Source of the DNA: Paludibacter sp.
GTDB taxonomy: Bacteria; Bacteroidota; Bacteroidia; Bacteroidales; Paludibacteraceae
Direction: 5' to 3'
Assembly (NCBI GenBank): GCA_028710415.1
Contig: JAQTUE010000004.1
Location: forward strand, 62,001-126,000
DNA: 64,000 bases
The stretch's first letter is position 1; every line of letters starts with the position of its first letter. Shown here piece after piece: positions 53,766-63,203 of this stretch. A program made the position numbers and the translations under genes. The notes beneath the pieces are model-generated. The model ran no database searches and was not told the DNA's origin. It saw nothing but the letters and a program-made list of their open reading frames with translations.

Positions 53766-53829
53766 AAAATAAATAATTTTAGATAGATTCAATTAGTTGT
53801 AATTCAATCTCTTTTCGTTGTAATTCAAA

Positions 53830-55200
53830 TTAATCAAAATTGTTATACGCTGTTTCACCATGTTGGGTTTCATCCAATCCAATTGCTTCGTGTTTATCGG
53901 AAGCGCGAATGCCAATAACTTTTTCGGTAAGTTTGAACAATAAGAATGTCCCGATGCCTGAATATATTATTGTTGCAAATACTGCTATAAATTGAACCAG
54001 CAGTTGTCTGTAATTTCCATAAAGGGCACCACTATAAGCTGGTTGAATCAGAGGAGAAGCTAATACTCCGGTAAGAATTGCACCCAACATACCACCAATT
54101 CCATGAACTCCAAATGCATCCAAAGAATCATCATATCCTAATTTTGGTTTTACATAAGCTACCATGCAGAAACATACAAGTGATACAATGACTCCAACTG
54201 CTAATGCTCCGGGTATGCCAACAAATCCTGCGGCCGGCGTAATTGCAACAAGTCCGGCAACTGCTCCCGTACTAATTCCAACCACTGTCGGTCTTTTGTC
54301 GATAAACCAATCCAATAATGCCCAGGTGATAGCTGCTGCTGCCGCCGCAATGTGTGTTACCATAAGTGCGTTACCGGCAAGGCCATCTGCTGCTAATCCG
54401 CTTCCTGCATTAAATCCAAACCATCCTACCCAAAGTAGTCCTGCTCCCATAACCACATACGTGATGTTGTGAGGAGGTATTGCGTGTCTTTTATAATCCC
54501 GGCGTTTGCCAAGCATTAAAGCAGTTACGATAGCTGCTACCCCTGCATTGACATGTACAACGGTACCACCTGCAAAATCCAGCGCTCCTAATTTAAATAA
54601 CCATCCGTCAGTTGCCCAGACCCAGTGTGCAACCGGATTATAAATAAAAATCGACCATAAAATGGTGAATACAAAAAATCCTTTAAAGTTAATACGTTCT
54701 GCAAAAGCTCCAATAATTAAAGCCGGAGTGATCACGGCAAACATACATTGGAACATGATGAATACGATGTGGGGAATAGTGCCTACTGCAACTCCGTTAA
54801 GACCCATTTGGGAGTGAGAAATAAAATACGGACTCAGATCCGTGATTTTAATGTTGTTTAAAAACGCCCAGTCGAAACCGCCAATATAAGGAGCCAGGAA
54901 TCCGGTTGTGCTTCCGAAAGATAAACTGTAACCACAAATTACCCATTCGATGCTGATGGCTGCCGTAATGATAAAGCATTGCATGAAAACGTTCAGTACA
55001 TTCTTGCGACGAACAAGCCCGCCATAAAAGAGTGCCAGACCGGGAATAGTCATTAATAAAACGAATGCGGTTGCAACTATCATCCATGCTGTATCCCCTG
55101 CATTTACAGTAGGGGCCACTGCCGGGGTTGATGTTTGTGCCAATAAAGTTGGGATTGATAATAGAGACAGTATCGATGTCAGTATGATGTTTCTTTTCAT
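53830..55200 (-). CDS. amt: Ammonium transporter, copy 2
   Basis: A 456-residue near-duplicate of copy 1, including the signal peptide, the twin pore His blocks (DFAGGTVVHVNAG and FGVHGIGGMLGAILTG) and the C-terminus HGETAYNNFD. Several differences cluster in the loops (for example SQMGLNGVAVGTIPHIVFIM against SQIGLDDKAVGTIPHLFFIM). It follows PII copy 2 by 38 bp. Retention of two such close copies suggests recent duplication of the PII-amt pair or a dosage benefit. Confidence 0.95.
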   Translation of the reverse strand: MKRNIILTSILSLLSIPTLLAQTSTPAVAPTVNAGDTAWMIVATAFVLLMTIPGLALFYGGLVRRKNVLNVFMQCFIITAAISIEWVICGYSLSFGSTTGFLAPYIGGFDWAFLNNIKITDLSPYFISHSQMGLNGVAVGTIPHIVFIMFQCMFAVITPALIIGAFAERINFKGFFVFTILWSIFIYNPVAHWVWATDGWLFKLGALDFAGGTVVHVNAGVAAIVTALMLGKRRDYKRHAIPPHNITYVVMGAGLLWVGWFGFNAGSGLAADGLAGNALMVTHIAAAAAAITWALLDWFIDKRPTVVGISTGAVAGLVAITPAAGFVGIPGALAVGVIVSLVCFCMVAYVKPKLGYDDSLDAFGVHGIGGMLGAILTGVLASPLIQPAYSGALYGNYRQLLVQFIAVFATIIYSGIGTFLLFKLTEKVIGIRASDKHEAIGLDETQHGETAYNNFD

Positions 55201-55238
55201 TTTGATGTGTTCTAATCTTTTGATTTAATAATTTCTAT

Positions 55239-55586
55239 CTACTCCTTGTTAAATAATGCTTCAGGTCCTGATTCACGTGTCCTGATCCGGATCGTGTCCT
55301 GAATGTCGTAAATGAAAATCTTTCCATCTCCTGTTTCTCCTGTCCATGCAGAATTTAGAATCGCATCAAGGGTTTTATCCAGATTGATATCCCGGACCAC
55401 AATAGAAATCATTCGCCGGTGGATATAGCTCGATTGAAATACTTGTCCCCTGACAATTTGTTCTTCGGTTGATTTTCCTAACCCGGTTATGTCCCAGTAT
55501 GAAAACCATTCAATTCCGGCTTCATACAATGCCTCTTTGACGTCTTCGAATTTAGACTTTCGGATAACTGCCTCAATCTTTTTCAT
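55239..55586 (-). CDS. glnK: PII signal-transduction protein, copy 2
   Basis: A 115-residue PII differing from copy 1 at about six positions (such as Asn53 to Ser in the T-loop), with the same Tyr51-to-Phe change. A TACTTTTG box lies upstream (55729-55736 on the minus strand), though its TTG is 24 nt away. Partner of amt copy 2 downstream. Confidence 0.93.
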   Translation of the reverse strand: MKKIEAVIRKSKFEDVKEALYEAGIEWFSYWDITGLGKSTEEQIVRGQVFQSSYIHRRMISIVVRDINLDKTLDAILNSAWTGETGDGKIFIYDIQDTIRIRTRESGPEALFNKE

Positions 55587-56055
55587 CTTTTGCTTTTTGT
55601 TTTATGGTTTTATTTTATTGTTTGTTTTCAGTCAACAATGAATTTGGGATTTCTGTTCACCTAAAAATCTAAGTGTTGATTATCTGCAATAAATTAGATC
55701 GGGGTCTCCCTGTGTATCTAATTTGCTGCAAAAGTACAATAATAAAATTGATTATAAAACCAAATTGACAATAATATACGTAAAAAAGCTACATTTAGGT
55801 AATAAATATTGCAAATCCATACATTAATGTATGAAATATATTCAATATGATGACATAATATTTAATGTAGTTTTGATTTGATACATAGTGTTGAGTCCAT
55901 ATTAAAAGTTTTGAAACTGATGTTGTGTATAAAAAAACAGGTTATTTCGTTTGAAATAACCTGTTTTAATTAAATGTGAATTTCTTTCGTTACTGCTTTC
56001 TTAGATTTCCATTTTTTTATAGATATAAATAGTAGAGATGTTGTTCTTTGAAATA
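55587..56055. other. Intergenic region between nhaD and PII copy 2
   Basis: Holds a minus-strand TACTTTTG box (55729-55736) and the nhaD terminator (55934-55967). No gene seen. Confidence 0.55.
55934..55967 (-). terminator. Terminator of nhaD
   Basis: AAAACAGGTTATTTC pairs perfectly with GAAATAACCTGTTTT around 4 nt. Confidence 0.8.
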
Positions 56056-57336
56056 TTAAAAGAATAGTTTCTCTACTTCAATGTATACTAATGCACCGGC
56101 AAAATAGCCAATCAGAGCCAGCCAGCTTATTTTCCGGATATACCAGAAAAAATCTATTTTTTCCATGCCCATAGCTGCTACTCCGGCTGCAGAACCTATA
56201 ACTAAAATACTGCCACCTGTACCTGCGCAATAGGCTAAAAATTCCCATATATAGCTATCCATTGGATATTGTGCCAGATTGTACATTCCTTGCGTGGCTG
56301 CAACTAACGGCACATTGTCTATAATTGCAGACGAAAGGCCAATGGTCATAACAATCACACTAAGATTACCAATTGTATTTGAAAGCCATAAGGCGACTGT
56401 AATAAGTATCCCTGAAGTTTCAAGGGAGGCAATTGCCATTAAGATACCCAGAAAAAATAAAATGCTCGAAATGTCAATTTTATGTAAGGCATTAACCAGA
56501 GTTAAATGTTTTTTTGTTTCGTGATCTGCCGATTTGTGCATAATTTCGGTGATGATCCAGAGGATACCCAGTCCTAATAGCATACCCATGAAAGGTGGAA
56601 GGCCGGTGTACGTTTTAAATACAGGTACCAATAATAAGACGATTAATGCTGAGAATAATATTGTTAGTTGTTTTTTTTGGGTAAGAATAGTGCTTGTTTC
56701 TTTTGCTTTCAACAAAGATCTTTCTACTTTTCCTTTTAGCTGAAATGAAATAACAATTAATGGAATGGTCAGGCAAACCAGGCTTGGTAAAAATAGTTTC
56801 AACATGATATTGGCTGTCGATATTTGTCCGCCAATCCAAAGCATAGTAGTTGTTACGTCACCAATGGGTGTCCAGGCACCTCCGGCATTGGCGGCTACAA
56901 TGACTATCCCGGTAAAAAGGAGCCGGTCTTCCTGATTGCGTATTAGTTTTCGAAGTAATGAAACCATAACGATTGTGGACGTTAGATTGTCGAGAATGGC
57001 TGACATGAAGAAAGTTATAAATCCAACAATCCAGATTAGCCTTCGTTTGTTAGTCTGTGAGATAAAATCGGTAATTATTTCAAAACCATCGTGGGCATCC
57101 ACCAGCTCCACAATTGTCATAGCACCCAGTAAGAAGAAAAGAATGCCTGATATATCACCCAAATGAGACAACAACGATTCATTCACTGCCAGTTTATTCG
57201 AAGTAAAGAAGATATAAGCAACCCAGCATAACACCCCGGTAATCAGTGCTGAAGCGGTTTTGTTGATTTTTATGGTATTTTCGAATGCAATTGCTGCATA
57301 CCCTATCCCGAAAATAACAAGAAGTAGTAAAGTCAT
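56056..57336 (-). CDS. nhaD: NhaD-type sodium/proton antiporter
   Basis: A 426-residue membrane protein with about 12 helices of the NhaD/ArsB ion transporter superfamily. Signature stretches: GAMTIVELVDAHDGFEII, FFMSAILDNLTSTIVMVSLLRKL, NAGGAWTPIGDVTTTMLWIGGQI, and AIIDNVPLVAATQGMY, with the conserved Asn-Asp pairs in membrane segments. It exports sodium in exchange for protons. Its position inside the ammonium island, between PII-amt pairs, is unusual and may relate to pH or ion balance during ammonium uptake, or may be chance. Confidence 0.92.
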   Translation of the reverse strand: MTLLLLVIFGIGYAAIAFENTIKINKTASALITGVLCWVAYIFFTSNKLAVNESLLSHLGDISGILFFLLGAMTIVELVDAHDGFEIITDFISQTNKRRLIWIVGFITFFMSAILDNLTSTIVMVSLLRKLIRNQEDRLLFTGIVIVAANAGGAWTPIGDVTTTMLWIGGQISTANIMLKLFLPSLVCLTIPLIVISFQLKGKVERSLLKAKETSTILTQKKQLTILFSALIVLLLVPVFKTYTGLPPFMGMLLGLGILWIITEIMHKSADHETKKHLTLVNALHKIDISSILFFLGILMAIASLETSGILITVALWLSNTIGNLSVIVMTIGLSSAIIDNVPLVAATQGMYNLAQYPMDSYIWEFLAYCAGTGGSILVIGSAAGVAAMGMEKIDFFWYIRKISWLALIGYFAGALVYIEVEKLFF

Positions 57337-57610
57337 TGTGCTGTAATTTTAGTTTCCAAATTTTGAAATTGAAGTTGAAGTTGAAGTGTTGTTTAATACT
57401 CTGATATAAATTAATTTATACTGAATATTAGTTTCGTATTTATTATTTCATGAAAGAAAGTACAAAAATAGGACTATAAACTGAGGATTCAATGTTTAGG
57501 AGTATTTTGATGTTTATTTTTTTTGAACACTCAATGTTCCTAAGTTGAAAAACTGAAAACTGGCATGGCGATTTCAATTCATTAAACAGTATTCAGTATA
57601 AAAAATAAAC

Positions 57611-57635
57611 AGGCCATATCTCACGATATAGCCTG
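57611..57635 (-). terminator. Hairpin downstream of the amt remnant
   Basis: CAGGCCATAT and ATATAGCCTG pair (one G-U on the minus strand) around about 6 nt. It would be the original terminator of the lost amt copy and now ends the third PII transcript. Confidence 0.6.
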
Positions 57636-57665
57636 CCTGAAACAATAAAACTAAAAAACACACGA

Positions 57666-57698
57666 TTAGTTGTAAGCAGTTTCACCGTGTTTGGAGTG
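57666..57698 (-). pseudogene. Stranded 3' end of a lost amt gene
   Basis: On the minus strand the sequence reads HSKHGETAYN and a stop. The intact Amt copies end HGETAYNNFD after SQ or TQ. The in-frame codons just upstream soon meet a stop, so only the tail remains. It lies about 140 bp after the third PII gene, where an amt gene would be expected, just before a hairpin. This points to an internal deletion of a third PII-amt pair. Confidence 0.6.
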
Positions 57699-57838
57699 AA
57701 TATTTTAATTGAAAATACTTGTTACAAATAATAATAAACTGTGGAACCTTATTACTGTAAATAACTGCAAAAGCTTGATAATTTACCATCACAAAAAGCT
57801 CCACATGTTTTTAATAGGCTTTGTTTTAAATGAAATTC

Positions 57839-58186
57839 CTACTCTTTCATATACAACGAATCGTCGCCTTTTTCCTTTGTCCGGATCCGGTAGGATTCAT
57901 CAATGGTTGAAACAAAGATTTTTCCATCTCCAATTTCACCGGTATAAGCAGATTTTAAGAGGCAATCAACTGTTTTCTGCAGGTTGATATCACGAACAAC
58001 TATCGATAGGGATAAGCGTGAAATGAAATCAGTATCCGAAGAACCGCGAAATATTTCTTTCTTTTTCCGTTCGTTTCCAACTCCAAATGTTTCAGAATAT
58101 GTAAAAAAATCAATATCGATTGCATGTAACGCTGCCTTTACTTCATCAAATTTTGAGCGTCTGATTATGGCTTCTATTTTTTTCAT
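57839..58186 (-). CDS. glnK: PII signal-transduction protein, copy 3 (divergent)
   Basis: A 115-residue PII, more distant than copies 1 and 2. Its T-loop IFRGSSDTDFISRL is one residue shorter than in E. coli and has no Tyr at position 51. The nucleotide part TGEIGDGKIFVSTIDESYRIRTKEKG is intact. It follows the large amt copy 3 by 162 bp, with a terminator in between, and a stranded amt tail lies downstream, so it probably once led its own amt and may now serve copy 3. Confidence 0.9.
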   Translation of the reverse strand: MKKIEAIIRRSKFDEVKAALHAIDIDFFTYSETFGVGNERKKKEIFRGSSDTDFISRLSLSIVVRDINLQKTVDCLLKSAYTGEIGDGKIFVSTIDESYRIRTKEKGDDSLYMKE

Positions 58187-58297
58187 AATAAATAATTATT
58201 TAATAATTTTATAACTTTGATTAGCGTGACTCTATATTGTTCAAAATTAGTTGTTTTGAATGAGAGTACAAGCATTTTATGAAATTTAATTGATTAA

Positions 58298-58326
58298 AAA
58301 CAGGAGTCTTTATACTCTCCTGTTTC
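58298..58326. terminator. Terminator of amt copy 3
   Basis: AAACAGGAG pairs with CTCCTGTTT around about 10 nt, with T-rich runs on both sides. Confidence 0.65.
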
Positions 58327-58348
58327 TTTTTTGTTCAATTCGATTCGT

Positions 58349-59893
58349 TTAATCTACATATGCTTCAGCACCATGCTCAAATACATCCAGTCCGCCTGGG
58401 CCTGTTTCACCTTCCGGTTCAACACGTAATTTAAAAGGATATGGCAATTTGTTAATAATCACCATTACGATCATAGCAACTGCAAATGTTGTCAAGGTAA
58501 TTATAGCGCTACCTGTAAGTTGTGCCAGAAATACATTCCATCCACCACCGTAGAATAAACCGGTTACAGGTGCTGTATTGTCTGCCCCTGTAGGAGTAGT
58601 AAAACCATATTGACCACTCGAAAATAAGCCAATTGCCAGTGTTCCGAAAATACCATTCAAACCATGTACCGGTACAGCTCCGACAGGATCATCAATGCGA
58701 AGGTATTCCAATAAATAGATTCCGCCAAATACGATTGCTCCTGCAATTAATCCAATAACCAATGCTCCAGCTGGAGAAACCCAATAACAGGGTGCTGTAA
58801 TAGCAACCAATCCACCTAATAATCCATTGACTGTAAATCCAACATCAAATTTACCCTTAAAAGAACCTACAAAATAAGCTAATGTCATGGCACTTAATGC
58901 TCCTGTACAGGCTGCAAGTGTTGTATTAGCTGCTACACGTCCGATACCTACTGCATCCATAGCTGATAATGTACTTCCCGGGTTAAAACCGTACCAACCG
59001 AACCACAATAAGAAAGCACCTGTAACGGCAACAGGTAAGTTATGTGCTGCTGGTAAACCACCTCTTTGTTTATCATCACGTAAAAATACGCGACCAATAC
59101 GTGGTCCTAATACAATTGCTCCGGCCAGGGATACTACACCCCCAATGGTATGAACTACTGTTGATCCTGCAAAGTCACGGAATGAATTGCCTAAAGAAGG
59201 TAAGAAATGTCCTGCAGTTCCCATAGTTACCAAGAATCCATCAGGTCCCCAGGCCCAGTGGCCAATGATTGGATAAATGAATGCAGTAACACAAATACTG
59301 TAAAGAATATCACCACGGAAGCTTGTACGTCCGATCATGGCACCTGAAGTTATGGTTGAAGCGGTATCAGCGAATGCAAATTGAAATACCCAGTGTGCTA
59401 AAAGCGCTACACCTGTTGTTCCGTATGTTTCCGGAGCTCCTTGTAAGAAGAACCAATGACTTCCGATAAAACCATTTCCTTCACTAAACATAAATGCATA
59501 TCCGATTGCCCAGAATGATACACCACAAATGGCTGTGTCAAGTACGCATTCTATTAATACGTTAACTGTTTCACGTTTGCGTGCAAAACCTGCTTCCAGC
59601 ATTACAAAACCTGCTTGCATACCGAATACTAAAGCTGCTGCAATAAGTGTCCACAATGTATTTATTGAATTGATCACGGATGTTTCGTGAGCTGTATAGG
59701 TTTCGGCTGCCTGTACGGATGTTCCACCGATTAAACTTGGCAACAATACCATGGCAGCTATTACGACTGCTAATCCTAACATTTTTCCAACAAAGAGTGT
59801 TGCGAATAGTTTCCAATCTTTAGGTTTGTAGATATTCTCAATCATTTTTGAGAAAATACCTCCCGCCTTAGGGTGTGTTAATGTTGTACTCAT
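58349..59893 (-). CDS. amt: Ammonium transporter, copy 3 (long, divergent form)
   Basis: A 514-residue Amt with about 60 extra N-terminal residues, including a hydrophobic stretch (ATLFVGKMLGLAVVIAAMVLLPSLIGG), before the core. The core begins TLWTLIAAALVFGMQAGFVMLEAGFARKRETVNVLIEC, and the pore His blocks are DFAGSTVVHTIGG and VPVHGLNGIFGTLAIG. It belongs to another Amt branch than copies 1 and 2. An outer-membrane protein gene lies 61 bp upstream on the same strand, and the TTG-n20-TATTTTTG promoter upstream of that would drive both. Confidence 0.94.
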   Translation of the reverse strand: MSTTLTHPKAGGIFSKMIENIYKPKDWKLFATLFVGKMLGLAVVIAAMVLLPSLIGGTSVQAAETYTAHETSVINSINTLWTLIAAALVFGMQAGFVMLEAGFARKRETVNVLIECVLDTAICGVSFWAIGYAFMFSEGNGFIGSHWFFLQGAPETYGTTGVALLAHWVFQFAFADTASTITSGAMIGRTSFRGDILYSICVTAFIYPIIGHWAWGPDGFLVTMGTAGHFLPSLGNSFRDFAGSTVVHTIGGVVSLAGAIVLGPRIGRVFLRDDKQRGGLPAAHNLPVAVTGAFLLWFGWYGFNPGSTLSAMDAVGIGRVAANTTLAACTGALSAMTLAYFVGSFKGKFDVGFTVNGLLGGLVAITAPCYWVSPAGALVIGLIAGAIVFGGIYLLEYLRIDDPVGAVPVHGLNGIFGTLAIGLFSSGQYGFTTPTGADNTAPVTGLFYGGGWNVFLAQLTGSAIITLTTFAVAMIVMVIINKLPYPFKLRVEPEGETGPGGLDVFEHGAEAYVD

Positions 59894-59954
59894 ACTATTT
59901 ATTTTTTTAATGTCATTTTTATACTTATAAAAACTATTTATTTTATTCGGTCAA

Positions 59955-60752
59955 TTAGAAATTGATGTCTAGCTGTGTTGTAAATGAATTCGTATTTACA
60001 TTGTTTGTGTTGTAAAACGCTTTTTTGTTATTGTAAATATCATAACCAAAGATTACTGATACATTCTTTGAGAATGCCCATGAAAATCCAACATTTAATG
60101 CACCTAAATAATTTTTACCCCCCTGATAATCTACGGCTAACCATAATTTGTCTGAAATTTCCGGCATTGCCCTGTCCCAGGAAAGTAACATCCCCGAATT
60201 AGCGGCTACTCCATTTTCATCAACAAGCAATGCTTTATTCCCTGAATAATAACCTACAGATATTCTACCTACTACTGGAATTGTTTTTGCTACAAGGGCA
60301 TACACTATATTGTAGTCAGTTAATCCTTTTTTTAATCCGAAATTGTAAGCGCCAACAGCTATGGCAGGAGCCCCTTTAAATAATGAATCTTCCGGAAGAG
60401 CAATTTTACCGTTAAAGTAAATTGGGTGTAAATCATAATTCTTAGCATCCAACACATTATTATCACCCATGTTTAAATAATCAATCCCAATTTCAGCCTG
60501 AACTTTAGTGAAAGGAGATATTCCGGTGGTTAGTCCCATGTCATACATGCCTGAACCATATATCCCATTAGCATCTTTTTGAGTACGGATGTAATTATCA
60601 ATTCCCAGGTGAACTGTTTTAAAACCCTGGATGTCCGTTGATGGTATCCAAATCTGAGTAGACCCTGTTGCCATCGCAACGCTCATTGTCCCAAATAAAC
60701 CCACTAAGACCACTAAGTAAATCTTAGCAAAATTGCTTACATTTTTTTTCAT
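59955..60752 (-). CDS. Outer-membrane beta-barrel-like protein before amt copy 3
   Basis: A 265-residue protein with signal peptide ending SVAMA (about residue 28) and alternating polar/hydrophobic strands ending NTNSFTTQLDINF, with a C-terminal Phe as in outer-membrane proteins. Segments such as KVQAEIGIDYLNMGDNNV and KNVSVIFGYDIYNN recur as strands. I do not recognise the family. Its position before amt in one operon suggests a role in ammonium uptake across the outer membrane, or as a PII/Amt-linked accessory. This is an inference from context. Confidence 0.72.
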   Translation of the reverse strand: MKKNVSNFAKIYLVVLVGLFGTMSVAMATGSTQIWIPSTDIQGFKTVHLGIDNYIRTQKDANGIYGSGMYDMGLTTGISPFTKVQAEIGIDYLNMGDNNVLDAKNYDLHPIYFNGKIALPEDSLFKGAPAIAVGAYNFGLKKGLTDYNIVYALVAKTIPVVGRISVGYYSGNKALLVDENGVAANSGMLLSWDRAMPEISDKLWLAVDYQGGKNYLGALNVGFSWAFSKNVSVIFGYDIYNNKKAFYNTNNVNTNSFTTQLDINF

Positions 60753-60951
60753 ACTTTAAAACTTTAAAAATTATAGATAATAAATAATTGAATTCGATCT
60801 TAAAATTATATTGAAAGTAATCGATAAATACCAGTTGTTCTGTTGTCGGCATTTCTTGTTGTTTCTTTCAATTTGTTTCTTAATTACTAAAAACAAAATC
60901 CTTTTTTCTTTATTTGGTAGAATTGTTTGTCATTATGTTTCTAATACGTTA

Positions 60952-60982
60952 CAAAAATAATCACAATGATAGTAATACACAA
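60952..60982 (-). promoter_or_regulatory. Promoter of the outer-membrane protein-amt copy 3 unit
   Basis: Minus strand: TTG (60980-60982), 20 nt, TATTTTTG (60952-60959). It leaves a leader of roughly 190 nt before the first start codon, long enough for leader regulation. Confidence 0.65.
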
Positions 60983-61480
60983 CAATTAGTATCATAAAGA
61001 TAGAAATATATTTGTATCAATTGCAATATGATAGCAATAATACTAATTAGCTTACATATATTAATTGAAACTTTGATTTAAGTTTCATATTGATATTTTG
61101 TTTGGGCTGTTTATTACAGTTTTGAAGAATATAGGAGGGTTATTCTATCAATATTATATCGATTTTCAAATTTTTATAGGAGTAATGTTGTTCAAAATCT
61201 GCTTTTAGTTGATTCTTTGGACTGAAATTTGGTTTTACTGATCTAAAATAAGGACTTTAAGACTCGTATTGGCTTCAAACTTTAAAGAATTATTTTGATT
61301 GTCCGGGTTTTTGATAAGTTGGAACAATATATTGTCCAGTTTTAGTTATTAAGAAATACAACTAAACAGCTATTCTGAATAAGTAGATAATGGTTTTAAC
61401 AGGGGGAGTTTGGTTCTCTACGAAGGGTTAATATATATAAATTTGGGCTTTGAATTAAAAACCTTATTTTTATTTATATG

Positions 61481-61601
61481 AACCTTAGTACTCAGGCAAA
61501 CCCCTAATATTAAACCTTATTCTTTGAATAGAATATTATCCATGGCTAATCAATCAAAGAATAAGGTCGGGGTTCAGGGGGATAATCCGGCTACTAAGGT
61601 T
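61481..61601. repeat. Nested dyad element of about 120 bp
   Basis: Outer arms AACCTTAGTA (61481-61490) and TACTAAGGTT (61592-61601); inner arms ACCTTATTCTTTGA (61514-61527) and TCAAAGAATAAGGT (61554-61567), all perfect. Runs ACCCCT and GGGGT/AGGGGG lie between the arms as a third partial pairing. The centre holds CCATGG. No coding capacity. It could be a folded RNA or a small mobile-element relic. Confidence 0.7.
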
Positions 61602-61870
61602 GAACAAAAAAAATGAGGTTTTAATGTAAGAAATGAAATGAAACAATCAAAAATGATCATTATTTACATTTTCAACTTTTCCTTTATCTTTAATGATGTT
61701 CGATTTTCTGATTGCGGGGACTTAATTGTTCCAATTACTTAACTTCTGCTACTTAGTTTGTGTTTATTTTTTTCTGAATCCGTGGATACAGAAAATACCC
61801 TGTTTAAGAATAAATAGGACACGGTATTTGTCTATACATGCATTTTTAACCGTTAGAGTATAAAAAAGAA

Positions 61871-61894
61871 CACGCCCCGGATATCCGGGGCGTG
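61871..61894 (-). terminator. Terminator of dapL
   Basis: CACGCCCCGGAT and its complement form a perfect 24-bp palindrome, followed by TTCTTTTTT on the minus strand. Confidence 0.85.
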
Positions 61895-61925
61895 CCTTAA
61901 ACTGATAGTATATAAATGCTGTTCC

Positions 61926-63149
61926 TTAGATGAATAGTCTTGCCATGGCTTCTATGGTGTTCTCACGGCTTCCAAAAGCTGAAAAACGTACGTAACCTTC
62001 GCCGCTTGCACCAAAGCCTGCACCGGGGGTTGTAACGATATTTTTTTCTTTCAGCAGGTAATCAAAATACTGCCAGCTGGTCATTCCTTCCGGTGCTTTT
62101 GCCCACACATAGGGTGCATTTACGCCTCCAAAGATGGTATAGCCTGCTTTTAACAGTCCTTCGCGTATGATCTGTGCATTCCCGGTATAAAAATCGATCA
62201 ATGCCTTGACCTGTTTCTTGCCTTCGGGGCTGTAGGTTGCTTCTGCTGCCCGTTGAACTATATAAGAGGTTCCGTTGAACTTGGTACACTGTCTGCGGTT
62301 CCATAACTTGTTGATCGATACGGTATCCCCGTTTTCAGAATAACCCATCAATTCTTTAGGAACTACCGTATACCCGCAACGGGTACCGGTAAAGCCTGCA
62401 GTCTTTGAGAAACTGCGGAATTCAATAGCTACTTCTTTGGCTCCTTCAATTTCGTAAATGCTGTGTGGTACATTATCCTCGGTAATAAATGCTTCGTAGG
62501 CGGCATCAAATAAGATGATGGACTGGTTTTCCTTAGCATACTCCACCCACACTGCCAGTTGTTCTTTTGTTAAGGTAGTACCGGTTGGATTATTTGGATA
62601 GCACAGATAAATCAGGTCTACAACATCAGAAGGCAATTCAGGTACAAAGCCGTTATTTGCATTGCAGGGAAGGTATACCAGGTTAGTCCATTCACCGCTT
62701 TTTGTTGGTTCGCCCGCTCTTCCGGCCATGGCATTGGTATCCACATATACCGGATAACTTGGGTCGGTAATGGCTACCCGGTTATTGAAATCAAAAATAT
62801 CACCGATATTGCCGGTATCACTTTTGGCTCCATCGCTTACAAACACTTCATCAATGTCAATCTGGATTCCGTTTGCAATATAATCGTTTTGTACAATGGC
62901 TTCCCTAAGAAATGCATAACCCTGTTCTGGTCCGTACCCTCTGAAGGTACTTTCGCTGCGTTGTTCGTCGGCCGCTTTGATCATTGCATCCACCGATGCA
63001 TCGGGTAGGGGTAGGCTTACATCACCAATACCCATGCGGATAACCGGTGCTGTTGGGTTTTCTTCTTTGTGCTGGGCTACACGTTTTGCTATTTCAGAGA
63101 ATAAATACGTTGCCGGAATCTTAATGAAATTTTCGTTTATCTGTGCCAT
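61926..63149 (-). CDS. dapL: LL-diaminopimelate aminotransferase
   Basis: A 407-residue fold-type I PLP enzyme. [18 protein letters not shown] opens it; [37 protein letters not shown] and the PLP-lysine block [17 protein letters not shown] are DapL hallmarks. It converts tetrahydrodipicolinate to LL-diaminopimelate in one step, bypassing the DapD/C/E route. dapF lies upstream on the same strand and supplies the next step (meso-DAP). Confidence 0.96.
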   Translation of the reverse strand: MAQINENFIKIPATYLFSEIAKRVAQHKEENPTAPVIRMGIGDVSLPLPDASVDAMIKAADEQRSESTFRGYGPEQGYAFLREAIVQNDYIANGIQIDIDEVFVSDGAKSDTGNIGDIFDFNNRVAITDPSYPVYVDTNAMAGRAGEPTKSGEWTNLVYLPCNANNGFVPELPSDVVDLIYLCYPNNPTGTTLTKEQLAVWVEYAKENQSIILFDAAYEAFITEDNVPHSIYEIEGAKEVAIEFRSFSKTAGFTGTRCGYTVVPKELMGYSENGDTVSINKLWNRRQCTKFNGTSYIVQRAAEATYSPEGKKQVKALIDFYTGNAQIIREGLLKAGYTIFGGVNAPYVWAKAPEGMTSWQYFDYLLKEKNIVTTPGAGFGASGEGYVRFSAFGSRENTIEAMARLFI

Positions 63150-63203
63150 AAGTTAGTAGGTAGTTGTTAGTAGTTTATAGTTTGAAGTTTGGTAGGTTTG
63201 AAA

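Larger units (their letters stand above)
53370..53829. other. Intergenic region with promoter and terminator
   Basis: Holds the PII-amt copy 1 promoter (53490-53519) and the amt copy 2 terminator (53733-53765). No gene. Confidence 0.6.
57337..57838. other. Intergenic region with an amt remnant
   Basis: Contains the amt tail remnant (57666-57698) and its hairpin (57611-57635), otherwise AT-rich and without a gene. Confidence 0.6.
60753..61925. other. Long intergenic region between the ammonium island and dapL
   Basis: About 1.2 kb, AT-rich, no gene. Contents: the porin-amt promoter (60952-60982), a nested dyad element (61481-61601) and the dapL terminator (61871-61894). Confidence 0.6.
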
